Of a stretch of 64,000 nt of DNA, positions 33,950-42,731 are shown one piece after another (the stretch's first letter is position 1; the number at the start of each line of letters is the position of its first letter). Origin of the DNA: Flavobacteriaceae bacterium PS02337 (GTDB taxonomy: Bacteria > Bacteroidota > Bacteroidia > Flavobacteriales > Flavobacteriaceae). A program made the translations under genes and the position numbers. Location: contig JASCOE010000008.1 in the NCBI GenBank assembly GCA_029959285.1, positions 62,001 to 126,000 of the forward strand, written 5' to 3'. A model generated the notes under the pieces. That model did no database searches. It was given only the letters and a program-made list of their open reading frames with translations, and was not told where the DNA came from.

Positions 33950-35221
33950 TTAAACTTTAAAAATTAGTTTGTTTCTGTAGAAAATCCATAAAATAAATGT
34001 CCATATTGCGACATAAGTCAAAGCGCCTGCCAAAGAAGCTGACATCGGATTATTGAAAAATGGTGCAATTCCGGAATAATATAGATAACTTAAAAGATTG
34101 GTTTGTTCTTCTGGATTTGATGGATTTTGAAATCGAATCATAGTCAACGCCTGCGGAATAATCTGCGAAGCAAAGAAAACAATCATTGGGTTTACTCCCC
34201 AGATTACAAATAGTTTAAAGCCCTTTTTATATTCTTTAATGTCTATTAAATAGTATAAAACGGTTAGGCATACCGTTGCTAATCCGGTTGTATATAAAAC
34301 ATAACTGCTTGTCCAGATTGATTTATTTATAGGAAAAACCAAATCCCAAAGTAATCCGAAAAAGATAAGCGAAGTTCCAATCATGCCCATTCTTTGCGCT
34401 TTTTGGATTTTGGTTACGCTAAGAAGTAAAATCTGTCCGATAAATAAACCAATAATTCCGTTTACAATTGACGGAAGCGTGCTCAAAATTCCTTCTGGAT
34501 CCCAAGTATTAGTTTCGTGATACATATGACCTTTTAGTAAAACACTGTCAACCCAAGCGGCTAAATTTGTTCCTCTTTCTAAATTTGCTTCTCCAAATCC
34601 TGGAACAGGAATTAAAGTCATCGCTGCCCAATATCCTAAAAGTAAAACAGCGCCAGTAATAATTTGTGTTTTTCGAGATGTTTTTAAATATAAAAGCGAA
34701 ACTACAAAATAGACAACGGCGATACGTTGTAAAACACCAGGAAGTCTAACATCTTGATAATTTTCAAATCCGCCATAAGCTAAGATTAAATATATCAGTA
34801 ATATCCCAACAGCAAATACATTTTTTAGACGATTACTAAAATTGCCCATTAAAGCATAACCAACTGCAATTGTAATGGCTAAACGACCAATAAGAAGCGG
34901 AATTCCGTCTAAGCCAAATAATTGAATTTTTCCAAAAAAGTTAAAGAAGATTCCCAAACAGAACATTCTTAGCGAACGAATTAATATTTTATTGAAAGTG
35001 GTGTTGTCATACGTTTTTTCGGGCATGGCCAATGGCACAGCAACTCCCATTATGAAAACGAAAAAAGGAAATACTAAATCGGTTGGTGTGCAGCCGTTCC
35101 AGTGTGCGTGTAAAAGTGGTGGATAAACATTTCCCCAGTCACCGGGATTGTTTACAATTGTCATCAATAGAATAGTCAATCCGCGAAAGACATCAAGCGA
35201 AATTAGGCGTTCTCTTACCAT
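33950..35221 (-). CDS. DUF5009/HGSNAT-like membrane acyltransferase (second copy)
   Basis: The 423-residue protein begins RLISLDVFRGLTILLMTIVN, followed by CTPTDLVFPFFVFIMGVAVP, and has about ten membrane helices; it is closer to the classical DUF5009/NagX form than the copy at 18.29 kb, with LLHAHWNGCTPTDLV and GILSTLPSIVNGIIGLFIGQ. It would transfer acyl groups to amino sugars at the inner membrane. Having two divergent copies suggests two substrates. Its own terminator lies just downstream. Confidence 0.92.
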   Translation of the reverse strand: MVRERLISLDVFRGLTILLMTIVNNPGDWGNVYPPLLHAHWNGCTPTDLVFPFFVFIMGVAVPLAMPEKTYDNTTFNKILIRSLRMFCLGIFFNFFGKIQLFGLDGIPLLIGRLAITIAVGYALMGNFSNRLKNVFAVGILLIYLILAYGGFENYQDVRLPGVLQRIAVVYFVVSLLYLKTSRKTQIITGAVLLLGYWAAMTLIPVPGFGEANLERGTNLAAWVDSVLLKGHMYHETNTWDPEGILSTLPSIVNGIIGLFIGQILLLSVTKIQKAQRMGMIGTSLIFFGLLWDLVFPINKSIWTSSYVLYTTGLATVCLTVLYYLIDIKEYKKGFKLFVIWGVNPMIVFFASQIIPQALTMIRFQNPSNPEEQTNLLSYLYYSGIAPFFNNPMSASLAGALTYVAIWTFILWIFYRNKLIFKV

Positions 35222-35342
35222 TTGGTTAGTTAGTTAATAGGTTATAAAAATAATTCTATTTGGTTTGAGAGAGCAATAATTTAGGAAATATGCTGGTTAT
35301 TTGTTCCTAAATTATCACTTTGAATTTCTAAAGATAATTATT

Positions 35343-36932
35343 TTAGATTATTATGATGTCAAAATTTTGTTCTAGCGGTTTTAATTTTTGAATTAAAAGC
35401 GGAATCAATTGTTCTCCTTTTTCTAAATAAAATTCAGAGAAATTGGTTTGGCGTTCTTGAAGTCCATAATTTGGAAACAATTCACATTGTAAATCAGTTA
35501 CGCGTTGCAATTGATCTTGCAGTTTTCTTTTTTGTGCTTTTAATAAACGCTTTTCAAGATTTTCTAAACCTTTCTTTTGTTTTACTTCTTGTGCTTTTAC
35601 AGCTCCAGAAAAAGATTGATCTGTTTTTTCTGCTAATTCAAAAAGATAATCAAATTGTTTTTCAAGTGCTTCTTTTTGAGGAGTTAAATCAATTGGAAAA
35701 GGAGAAAGTTTATGAGTAATTTCATTAATTAAATTCTCTGATTTATTAAATAAATCTTTCCAAGTTAAATTTAAATTATCGGCTTTTTTAGCTTGTTTTT
35801 CGGTTGCTAAAAGAACAGAATTTCGAACTAAAAGTATTGGAAAAGTAATGTTTACAGCATCAAAAAAAGCTTTTAATTCTAACCAATATGCGATTTCTCC
35901 GCCTCCGCCGATGTAACAAAGATTAGGCAAAATAATTTCCTGATACAACGGACGCATAATTACATTTGGACTGAATTTTTCAGGATTGCTTTCTAACAAT
36001 TTAAAAATTTCATCTTTAGAAAACGAAATTTTGGTATTATTAACCACATATTTATCATCTTCAAAAATGATTCTTTCGCGTAATTTATCTTCGATGTAAA
36101 ATAAATTAATCTCACGCGGATTTACCTGAACGGTATAATCGGATAATTTTTCAATTGATTTTTGAACTTCTTTAAATGAAGTTTGATTTTCTAATTCTTC
36201 TTTAATAAAAGGAATAAAAGCGCGTTTTAAATCAGAATCGTCTGCATCTAAAATTACTAAACCATAACTTGAGAAAAGAGAATTGGCTAAAAAACGAGTT
36301 GCATCAGCTAAATTTTCGTGTTTTAAATATGCTTCTTCAAAAAGTTTTTTCAAAGTATTCGCATTGGTGTTTGAGCCTAATTCTTTAGAATAAACTTCAA
36401 ATAAATCGTCTAATCCGTTTGTTGATAATCTTCCAACAGGACCAGTGCTTTCGGCATTCCAGCGAACTTTTTTTCCTCTAAAATTAAAATAATTTATTTC
36501 CTCAAAATCGTGATCTTCTGTTGCCATCCAATAAATTGGAACAAAATTATGAGCTGGATATTTTGATTTTAATTCTTTGGTTAAATTAATTGTAGAAATA
36601 ATTTTATACAAAAAATACAACGGCCCGCTAAATAAATTTAATTGATGTCCAGTTGTAATTGTAAAAGTATTTTCGAGTGCTAAAAGCGCAATATTTTGTT
36701 TGGTTGCATCAGAAATTTCGATTTTTTGATATTGCTTTTGCAAAGTATCAACCAATATTTTTCGGTTGTTATGATCAAAATTGGCTGCTTTTTCGGCAAT
36801 TTGTTTTTCGAAATTTTCTAAAGTTGGAAAATTATTGTACAGCGGTTTTAATTCGGTTTTCTGGTCTAAATAATCTTGCATTAGTTTAGAAAAATATCCA
36901 GAAGATTGAAAGCTGATACAGTCGGTAGGCAT
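35343..36932 (-). CDS. bshC: Bacillithiol biosynthesis cysteine-adding enzyme BshC
   Basis: BshC joins cysteine to glucosaminyl-malate in the last step of bacillithiol formation. The 529-residue protein has TTGHQLNLFSGPLYFLYKII, PIYWMATEDHDFEEINYF, FRGKKVRWNAESTGPVGR and IGGGGEIAYWLELKAFFD, then a long coiled coil (about 430-500) as in the known structure. Flavobacteria commonly carry this pathway. BshA and BshB genes are not in the window. The start ATG at 36932 is the first in frame and begins MPTDCISFQ. Confidence 0.95.
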   Translation of the reverse strand: MPTDCISFQSSGYFSKLMQDYLDQKTELKPLYNNFPTLENFEKQIAEKAANFDHNNRKILVDTLQKQYQKIEISDATKQNIALLALENTFTITTGHQLNLFSGPLYFLYKIISTINLTKELKSKYPAHNFVPIYWMATEDHDFEEINYFNFRGKKVRWNAESTGPVGRLSTNGLDDLFEVYSKELGSNTNANTLKKLFEEAYLKHENLADATRFLANSLFSSYGLVILDADDSDLKRAFIPFIKEELENQTSFKEVQKSIEKLSDYTVQVNPREINLFYIEDKLRERIIFEDDKYVVNNTKISFSKDEIFKLLESNPEKFSPNVIMRPLYQEIILPNLCYIGGGGEIAYWLELKAFFDAVNITFPILLVRNSVLLATEKQAKKADNLNLTWKDLFNKSENLINEITHKLSPFPIDLTPQKEALEKQFDYLFELAEKTDQSFSGAVKAQEVKQKKGLENLEKRLLKAQKRKLQDQLQRVTDLQCELFPNYGLQERQTNFSEFYLEKGEQLIPLLIQKLKPLEQNFDIIII

Positions 36933-37203
36933 AATTTTAAATTTATTTTTGACAGCTGTAAATTTAATGAAAATATACAGTTAAAAACGCTTTTAACGAT
37001 TGCTTAAGATTTGATTTTTAATTTTTGTTTTAAAGTTCCGATAATCAAGTTTTTAATTTTGGGTTAAATGATTGTTTTTAAAATGAAAAACACATCAAAT
37101 TTGTTAAAAAATGATTGGTGTTATAAAACTAATTCTTCTAAATATGAATTATTAATAATGAAACTATATTTTTGTAATCAAAAAAAAAGTTATATCTATT
37201 TAC

Positions 37204-38481
37204 ATGAAAAATGACCCAAATAAAAAGAACTCTCTAAAACACGTTCTTTTTGGAAGCCTTATTGGCACGACAATCGAGTTTTTTGATTTTTATATTTATG
37301 CCAATGCAGCCGTATTGGTTTTTCCTCAATTATTTTTTCCTAGTTCAGATTCTACAATGGCAACTTTAGAATCTTTAGCAACTTTTTCTATTGCATTTTT
37401 ATCGCGTCCTTTAGGTTCTGCTTTTTTTGGACATTACGGAGATAAAATCGGACGTAAATTTACGTTAGTTGCGGCTTTATTGACAATGGGAATCTCAACA
37501 GTAACAATCGGATTTTTACCAAGTTATGCCAGTATTGGTGTTGCTGCGCCATTATTATTAATGTTATGCCGATTTGGGCAAGGTGTTGGTTTAGGTGGAG
37601 AATGGGGAGGAGCCGTTTTATTGGCAATTGAAAACGCGCCGCCAAATAAACGTGCTTGGTACGGAATGTTTCCGCAATTAGGAGCGCCTATCGGTTTGTT
37701 GCTTTCTGGAGGAACATTTTTATTATTAACCGATTCTATGAGCAACGAAGATTTTATGAACTACGGTTGGAGAATTCCTTTTATAGCAAGTTCATTATTG
37801 GTTGCAGTTGGTTTTTATATTCGAACAAAAATTACGGAAACACCATCATTTGAAAATTCTAAAAAAGAACAAGAAGAAGTAAAAGTGCCGTTTTTAACTT
37901 TGGTAAAATCGTATAAAAACCAATTAATCTTTGGAACATTTGCTGCCATTACAACATTTTTAGTTTTTTATTTAATGACCGTATTTACATTAAGTTGGGC
38001 AACTTCAGATTTGGGAATTGTAAAAAGAGACGGATTATTAATTCAATTATTTTCGGTGTTGTTTTTTGCTTTTTTTATTCCGGTTTCGGCTGTAGTTGCG
38101 GATAAAATCGGACGTAGAAAAATGCTTATTGTAGCGACGGCAGCTATTGCAATCTTTGGCTTTTTCTTTTCATACTTTTTAAGTTTAGGAAATATAACTT
38201 TGGTAACCATTTTTGCTTGTATCGGAATGTCATTAATGGGATTTACATACGGCCCTTTAGGAACATTTTTGTCTGAATTATTTCCAACAAGTGTACGTTA
38301 TTCTGGAGCATCTTTAACCTTTAATATGGCAGGAATTCTTGGAGCTGCTTTTGCTCCAATGATAGCAATTTGGCTCGCTAAAACATATGATGTGAGTTAT
38401 GTGGGCTTTTATTTAGTCATTGCCGCACTGATATCATTAATATCATTTTTGGTCATTAGCAAAGACGAGCATAAGTTTTAG
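37204..38481 (+). CDS. MFS transporter of the metabolite:H+ symporter (MHS) family
   Basis: The 425-residue protein has 12 predicted membrane helices and the MHS hallmark FGSLIGTTIEFFDFYIYA in helix 1, GHYGDKIGRKFTLVAALLTM between helices 2 and 3, RFGQGVGLGGEWGGAVLLAI in helix 4, and KIGRRKMLIVAT in the second half. Relatives carry proline, betaine, citrate, alpha-ketoglutarate or shikimate with protons. The substrate is not predictable. The 271-base gap upstream shows no clear element apart from AT-rich sequence. Confidence 0.93.
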   Translation: MKNDPNKKNSLKHVLFGSLIGTTIEFFDFYIYANAAVLVFPQLFFPSSDSTMATLESLATFSIAFLSRPLGSAFFGHYGDKIGRKFTLVAALLTMGISTVTIGFLPSYASIGVAAPLLLMLCRFGQGVGLGGEWGGAVLLAIENAPPNKRAWYGMFPQLGAPIGLLLSGGTFLLLTDSMSNEDFMNYGWRIPFIASSLLVAVGFYIRTKITETPSFENSKKEQEEVKVPFLTLVKSYKNQLIFGTFAAITTFLVFYLMTVFTLSWATSDLGIVKRDGLLIQLFSVLFFAFFIPVSAVVADKIGRRKMLIVATAAIAIFGFFFSYFLSLGNITLVTIFACIGMSLMGFTYGPLGTFLSELFPTSVRYSGASLTFNMAGILGAAFAPMIAIWLAKTYDVSYVGFYLVIAALISLISFLVISKDEHKF

Positions 38482-38504
38482 ATTAAAAAAATTAATATTT
38501 AAAA

Positions 38505-38542
38505 AAAGTCCGCAAGGTAAATATACTTGGCGGACTTTCTTT
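38505..38542. terminator. Terminator after the MFS gene
   Basis: AAAGTCCGCAAG and CTTGGCGGACTTT face each other around an AT-rich loop, with T-rich sequence on the right. It lies between converging genes. Confidence 0.78.
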
Positions 38543-41500
38543 TTATCTTTTTAAACTAAAATGACCTCTAAATTCTGTTCCATTCAATCTTGTTGCAATA
38601 AACCAATAATCGTTTGCAGGCTGTAATTGACCAATGTAAATTCCGTCCCAAGAAGTATTTTTAGCTAATTCTTTAAGTAATTTTCCATAGCGGTCAAATA
38701 TTCTAATTGAAGAATTGGGCGCTAAATAAGAAAAATCAATTGTCCACGAGTCATTATATCCGTCACCGTTTGGAGTAAAGAATTTTGGAAAAGGAAGTTC
38801 ATTTACTAAATTGATGCAATTTCTATCTATTGCCGGAAGGATATTTATTGTTACCGGAATTCTATCACTTTCGCAATCGTTTAAACTTTGTGAAGCATAA
38901 TAAGTTTTTTCATTTTCTAATGAAGTTGATTCAGATAAACTACTCAAAGACGAAGAGCTTTCGTACCATTTAATATTTTGTCCGATAATCTCGATATCAC
39001 TGATTTTTGCATTTTTTTGAATACAAAACTCTTGTGGAGAATTGGAAATTGGAATTTGAGTGTCTTGTACTTTTACGTTGATTGCAAATCTTTCGCTTTC
39101 GCAATCATTTAGTGTTTGAGAAACATAGTAAACACCATTTTGCAATAATGTTGTCTCAGGTAAAATATTTCCATTTACAGCAGAATCATACCATTTTAAA
39201 TCGGTTCCGTTTATGTTAAGATCTTCGATAGAAGTAATTTCATCAATACAAAATTCTTGATTGTTGTTTCCTGTAGGCAATGGAGTGTCATGAACTTGAA
39301 CTGAAAAAGGAGTTCTGTCACCTTCGCATCCAATAGTTTGCGAGGCATAATAGGTTCTATTTTCTAACAAAGTTGTATTTGGCAAAGGAGCTGCAGAAAA
39401 ATTGGTATCGTACCATTTTACATTTTGTCCACTAACTTGAATATTACTTAACGTTGCATTTTCCTTTTTACAAAAAGCTTGATTTGCATTTCCTGTTGGC
39501 GCGGCAGGTGTATTCACAACAGAAACTGTAACTCCAAATCTAGAACCTTCGCAGTTATTTTCTGTTTGCGAAGCGTAATAAGTTTTTCCGTTTTCAAGGT
39601 TTGTTGTTTCGGATAATAAATTGCCATTGTTTGGTGCATCGTACCATTTTATTGAAGTTCCAGTGACTTGAATATTTGCTATTGTTGGATTTTGTCCCGT
39701 ACAAAAAGACTGATTTGCATTTCCTGTTGGAGGAAATGTAACTTGTATATTAATTTTAACTGGAACTCTTTCACTTTCACATCCGTTTATGGTTTGCGAT
39801 GCATAATAGGTTGCTTTGTCTTGAAGTACAGTTTTTGCAGGAACAATTGTTCCTGCTGTTTGATTACTATACCATTTTATATTTTGACCCGTAATTTGAA
39901 TAGCATCTAATTTTGCATTTTGATCAACACAGAAAGTTTGTAAAGAATTTGCAGTTGGCAATGGCTGACTGTTAATTATAACGGTTTGATTTTGCGTTGA
40001 TGTATTTCCGTTTCCGTCATTATAATTCCATACAATTGTATAATTTCCAGGTAAACTATAAGAAAGCGGATTTGTTGTTGTTCCGTTAATTATTCCTGCA
40101 CATGCATCTGTTGCTGTAGGTATTGTGGTTATAGAAGTAGAGCAATCTCCAGTTATAGTTGGTAAAACAGAAATATCAGGAACAGGTTTTTCTATATCTC
40201 CAACAACTATATTTATTTTTTTTGTGTCATCACAGTCGCCAGTTCCAGTAATTAAACAGCTGTATTCTCCACTATTAGCCGTCGTTGCATTTGAAATTGT
40301 CGGATTTTGATCTGTTGATGTAAAACCGTTTGGACCAGTCCATAAATAGTTGGTTCCTCCTGATGCTTTTAGTTCTAATGTTTTGCCAATGCAAATTGGC
40401 GAGTTACTTGATGTTAATGCATTTGAATCACAATCTTTAAATTTTACTAAAAAAGCATCTGCAACATTAGGTTGATAACTGATTTTGTCAGGATATAGAT
40501 TTTCTTGATGAGTTCCAGGTGTAGAAATATTAGTTTTACTATTAGTAGATCCAGTTAAATAAATATTAGAATTATTGTCAACAGCTGTAAAAAGGGCGTT
40601 ATCGGCCATTTCACCTCCAAAATAAGTTGCCCATTCTCTTTGTCCATTAGTATTAAATTTTACTAAATAAGATTCCGTTCCAGAGTTTTGAGTTTCTTGA
40701 AAAACATTTTCTGTTGCTTGAAATCCACTTTCTGCTCTCCCTGTAAAATAAATTGAACCGTTATTAGTAACAGATCCACCTAAAATTTCTGGAAAAAAAT
40801 AAGAACCCCATATTTTTTGCCCTTTATTGTTAAATTTAATAACGCATCCAGTGCTGTAGTTTCTTGAGCTTTCAATATAAGTTTCTTGAAAAATACCTGG
40901 ACTGCTGATATTATTTAAACTATTTGTTCTTCCAAAACAATAAATATTGTAATCAGAGTCAAAACCTATATTATAAAAATAGTCATTGTTTTCTCCTCCA
41001 AAATAGGTTCCCCAAAGACGATTTCCATCTGTAGTAAATTTTACTAAAAAGCCATCATCTTTTGAAACTGTTTCTTTGTAAGAATTTATGGTAGCTATAT
41101 TGTTAGTGCTTCTTGAATATCCGAGAAAAACAATATTTCCGTCTGAATCAAATCCGCAATCATTTAAAGTATCTGAATTATTGCCTCCGTAATAAGTTGC
41201 CCATTGTCGTGAACCGTCAGAATCAAATTTTGCAATAAAGCCATCATTTGTACTATCGGTTAAATTTCCAGCTGTTATTTGGTGCGATCCAATGGTACTA
41301 ATATTCTCTTTACTATTGGATTCTCCACAAATATAAAAATTCTCGTTTGAGTCAATTATAATACTATTTATAGATTCATTTACTAAACCTCCATAATATG
41401 TTCCCCATTTTCTTGCTCCATCAGAGTCAAATTTTGCAATAAAGCCATCAAAAGAACCACTTTTTATTGGTTGATGACTCAATGGAGTTGTAATGTTTGT

Positions 41501-42598
41501 AGGACTTAAACTTCTGCCTGCAATAAAAATATTATTACTGTTAGAAACTTTAATTTTTAAAATTTCATCTGTACTACTACCTCCATAATAAGTACCCCAA
41601 GCTCTTGTTCCATCAGAATTGAATTTAGCAAAAAAAGCATCATAATTTGCGCCTAACATTGAGGATGTTTGAAAAGCATTAGCCGAAGCTATGTTGTTTC
41701 TACTATAGGTAACTCCAGCGATATACACAATATCATCTTTTGTGAAAATTGAAGTTGTATAATCAAATTCCTCACCACCATAATAAGTTCCCCAAAGTCT
41801 TGTTGGCACAGGATCAATTACAACCGTCTTTCCACTTAAAAAATTGGCAGAACGAAATCCGTAAACATCTTTTTTGATTTTTCTGTATCCAACAATGATT
41901 TCTTTTTTATGACCTCTTTCTTCAATCCAGCTTGCAGGAAGTGTTTCTTCCATCTTTCCGAAACGAACATTCATCTGGATTTTATTATCAACTAAATCGG
42001 TTTCTGCACCATTAAATTTTAATTTAATATCAGAAATTTTTCCTTTTGGATGAATGATAAAATTGTATTCAACGGTTTTTTGAGGATCGTTCGGGATTGT
42101 AAAAACAACATCAATATTTGGATAGATGTTTTTATATGTGATTTGCTTGTATTGATGAACTCCAATGATTCCTTCGGGTTTATTTGGAATATTATAATAG
42201 TTGTCAAAATCAGCTGATTTTTGTTCCGTAATTAATTCAACTTTAGGATTGGAGTTTACAAAATCAATATCTATTCGATGGAAATTATATTCTAGATTAA
42301 ATTCTTCTTTTTCTTCATTGTCTTTTTCAGGAATTAAATAAGGAAGAGTTTTTGCTGTTTTAGAACGAACAATCGGAGTCTTTTTTACTTCGTAAACATC
42401 ATAAGAAAATCCATTTTTCTTTAATTGAACATTTAAGCCATTTGTATTCAATAAATATTTTACAGCGTTATTTGGATTTCCGTTTTGATCTACAATCTGA
42501 CCTTTATTTTCTTTAAAACCAAAAGATTGATTTTTATTTTGAGAAATCAGTTGTGCAGTAATTAATAAAAATAATAAGAGTAATTTTTGTTTCATCAT
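38543..42598 (-). CDS. Giant T9SS type B cargo with SBBP repeats (gliding C-terminal domain)
   Basis: The 1351-residue secreted protein has a signal peptide, an N-terminal beta region (residues 20-260), then about seven SBBP repeats (each with GTYYGG or similar, RxWGTYYGG...D.A...F) forming a propeller, an Ig/HYR-like region, and five or six copies of a module with PTGNANQ-FC...G-NVKWYD...YYASQ-.CES. The end, PFPKFFTPNGDGYNDSWTI and RIFDRYGKLLKEL, is the gliding-motility-associated C-terminal sorting domain of type IX secretion. Probable surface adhesin; binding target unknown. Confidence 0.95.
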   Translation of the reverse strand: MMKQKLLLLFLLITAQLISQNKNQSFGFKENKGQIVDQNGNPNNAVKYLLNTNGLNVQLKKNGFSYDVYEVKKTPIVRSKTAKTLPYLIPEKDNEEKEEFNLEYNFHRIDIDFVNSNPKVELITEQKSADFDNYYNIPNKPEGIIGVHQYKQITYKNIYPNIDVVFTIPNDPQKTVEYNFIIHPKGKISDIKLKFNGAETDLVDNKIQMNVRFGKMEETLPASWIEERGHKKEIIVGYRKIKKDVYGFRSANFLSGKTVVIDPVPTRLWGTYYGGEEFDYTTSIFTKDDIVYIAGVTYSRNNIASANAFQTSSMLGANYDAFFAKFNSDGTRAWGTYYGGSSTDEILKIKVSNSNNIFIAGRSLSPTNITTPLSHQPIKSGSFDGFIAKFDSDGARKWGTYYGGLVNESINSIIIDSNENFYICGESNSKENISTIGSHQITAGNLTDSTNDGFIAKFDSDGSRQWATYYGGNNSDTLNDCGFDSDGNIVFLGYSRSTNNIATINSYKETVSKDDGFLVKFTTDGNRLWGTYFGGENNDYFYNIGFDSDYNIYCFGRTNSLNNISSPGIFQETYIESSRNYSTGCVIKFNNKGQKIWGSYFFPEILGGSVTNNGSIYFTGRAESGFQATENVFQETQNSGTESYLVKFNTNGQREWATYFGGEMADNALFTAVDNNSNIYLTGSTNSKTNISTPGTHQENLYPDKISYQPNVADAFLVKFKDCDSNALTSSNSPICIGKTLELKASGGTNYLWTGPNGFTSTDQNPTISNATTANSGEYSCLITGTGDCDDTKKINIVVGDIEKPVPDISVLPTITGDCSTSITTIPTATDACAGIINGTTTNPLSYSLPGNYTIVWNYNDGNGNTSTQNQTVIINSQPLPTANSLQTFCVDQNAKLDAIQITGQNIKWYSNQTAGTIVPAKTVLQDKATYYASQTINGCESERVPVKINIQVTFPPTGNANQSFCTGQNPTIANIQVTGTSIKWYDAPNNGNLLSETTNLENGKTYYASQTENNCEGSRFGVTVSVVNTPAAPTGNANQAFCKKENATLSNIQVSGQNVKWYDTNFSAAPLPNTTLLENRTYYASQTIGCEGDRTPFSVQVHDTPLPTGNNNQEFCIDEITSIEDLNINGTDLKWYDSAVNGNILPETTLLQNGVYYVSQTLNDCESERFAINVKVQDTQIPISNSPQEFCIQKNAKISDIEIIGQNIKWYESSSSLSSLSESTSLENEKTYYASQSLNDCESDRIPVTINILPAIDRNCINLVNELPFPKFFTPNGDGYNDSWTIDFSYLAPNSSIRIFDRYGKLLKELAKNTSWDGIYIGQLQPANDYWFIATRLNGTEFRGHFSLKR

Positions 42599-42615
42599 AT
42601 TAATTTGGGTTATCG

Positions 42616-42646
42616 CAAATGTAATTAAATATCCTACAAATCAAAA
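42616..42646 (-). promoter_or_regulatory. Promoter of the T9SS cargo gene
   Basis: The minus strand shows TTTTG, 18 bases, then TACATTTG, a close match to TTTG-N19-TAnnTTTG. The leader to the first ATG (42598) is about 15 bases. Confidence 0.72.
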
Positions 42647-42705
42647 CTCAAAAAAACAAAACACTCCCCAATAAAATCTTTTCCTAAAAAGTCCCCAATA
42701 ACCCG

Positions 42706-42713
42706 TATTTTTG
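42706..42713 (+). promoter_or_regulatory. Promoter -7 box for the radical SAM gene
   Basis: TATTTTTG matches TAnnTTTG. It covers the TTG that a longest-frame call would take as start (42711), so the start at 42732 is better supported. Confidence 0.6.
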
Positions 42714-42731
42714 CAAAAAAATAATTCCCTT

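Noticed and set aside
42711-42731. Longer start of the radical SAM gene at 42711
   Set aside because: The TTG at 42711 is the end of the -7 promoter box TATTTTTG.
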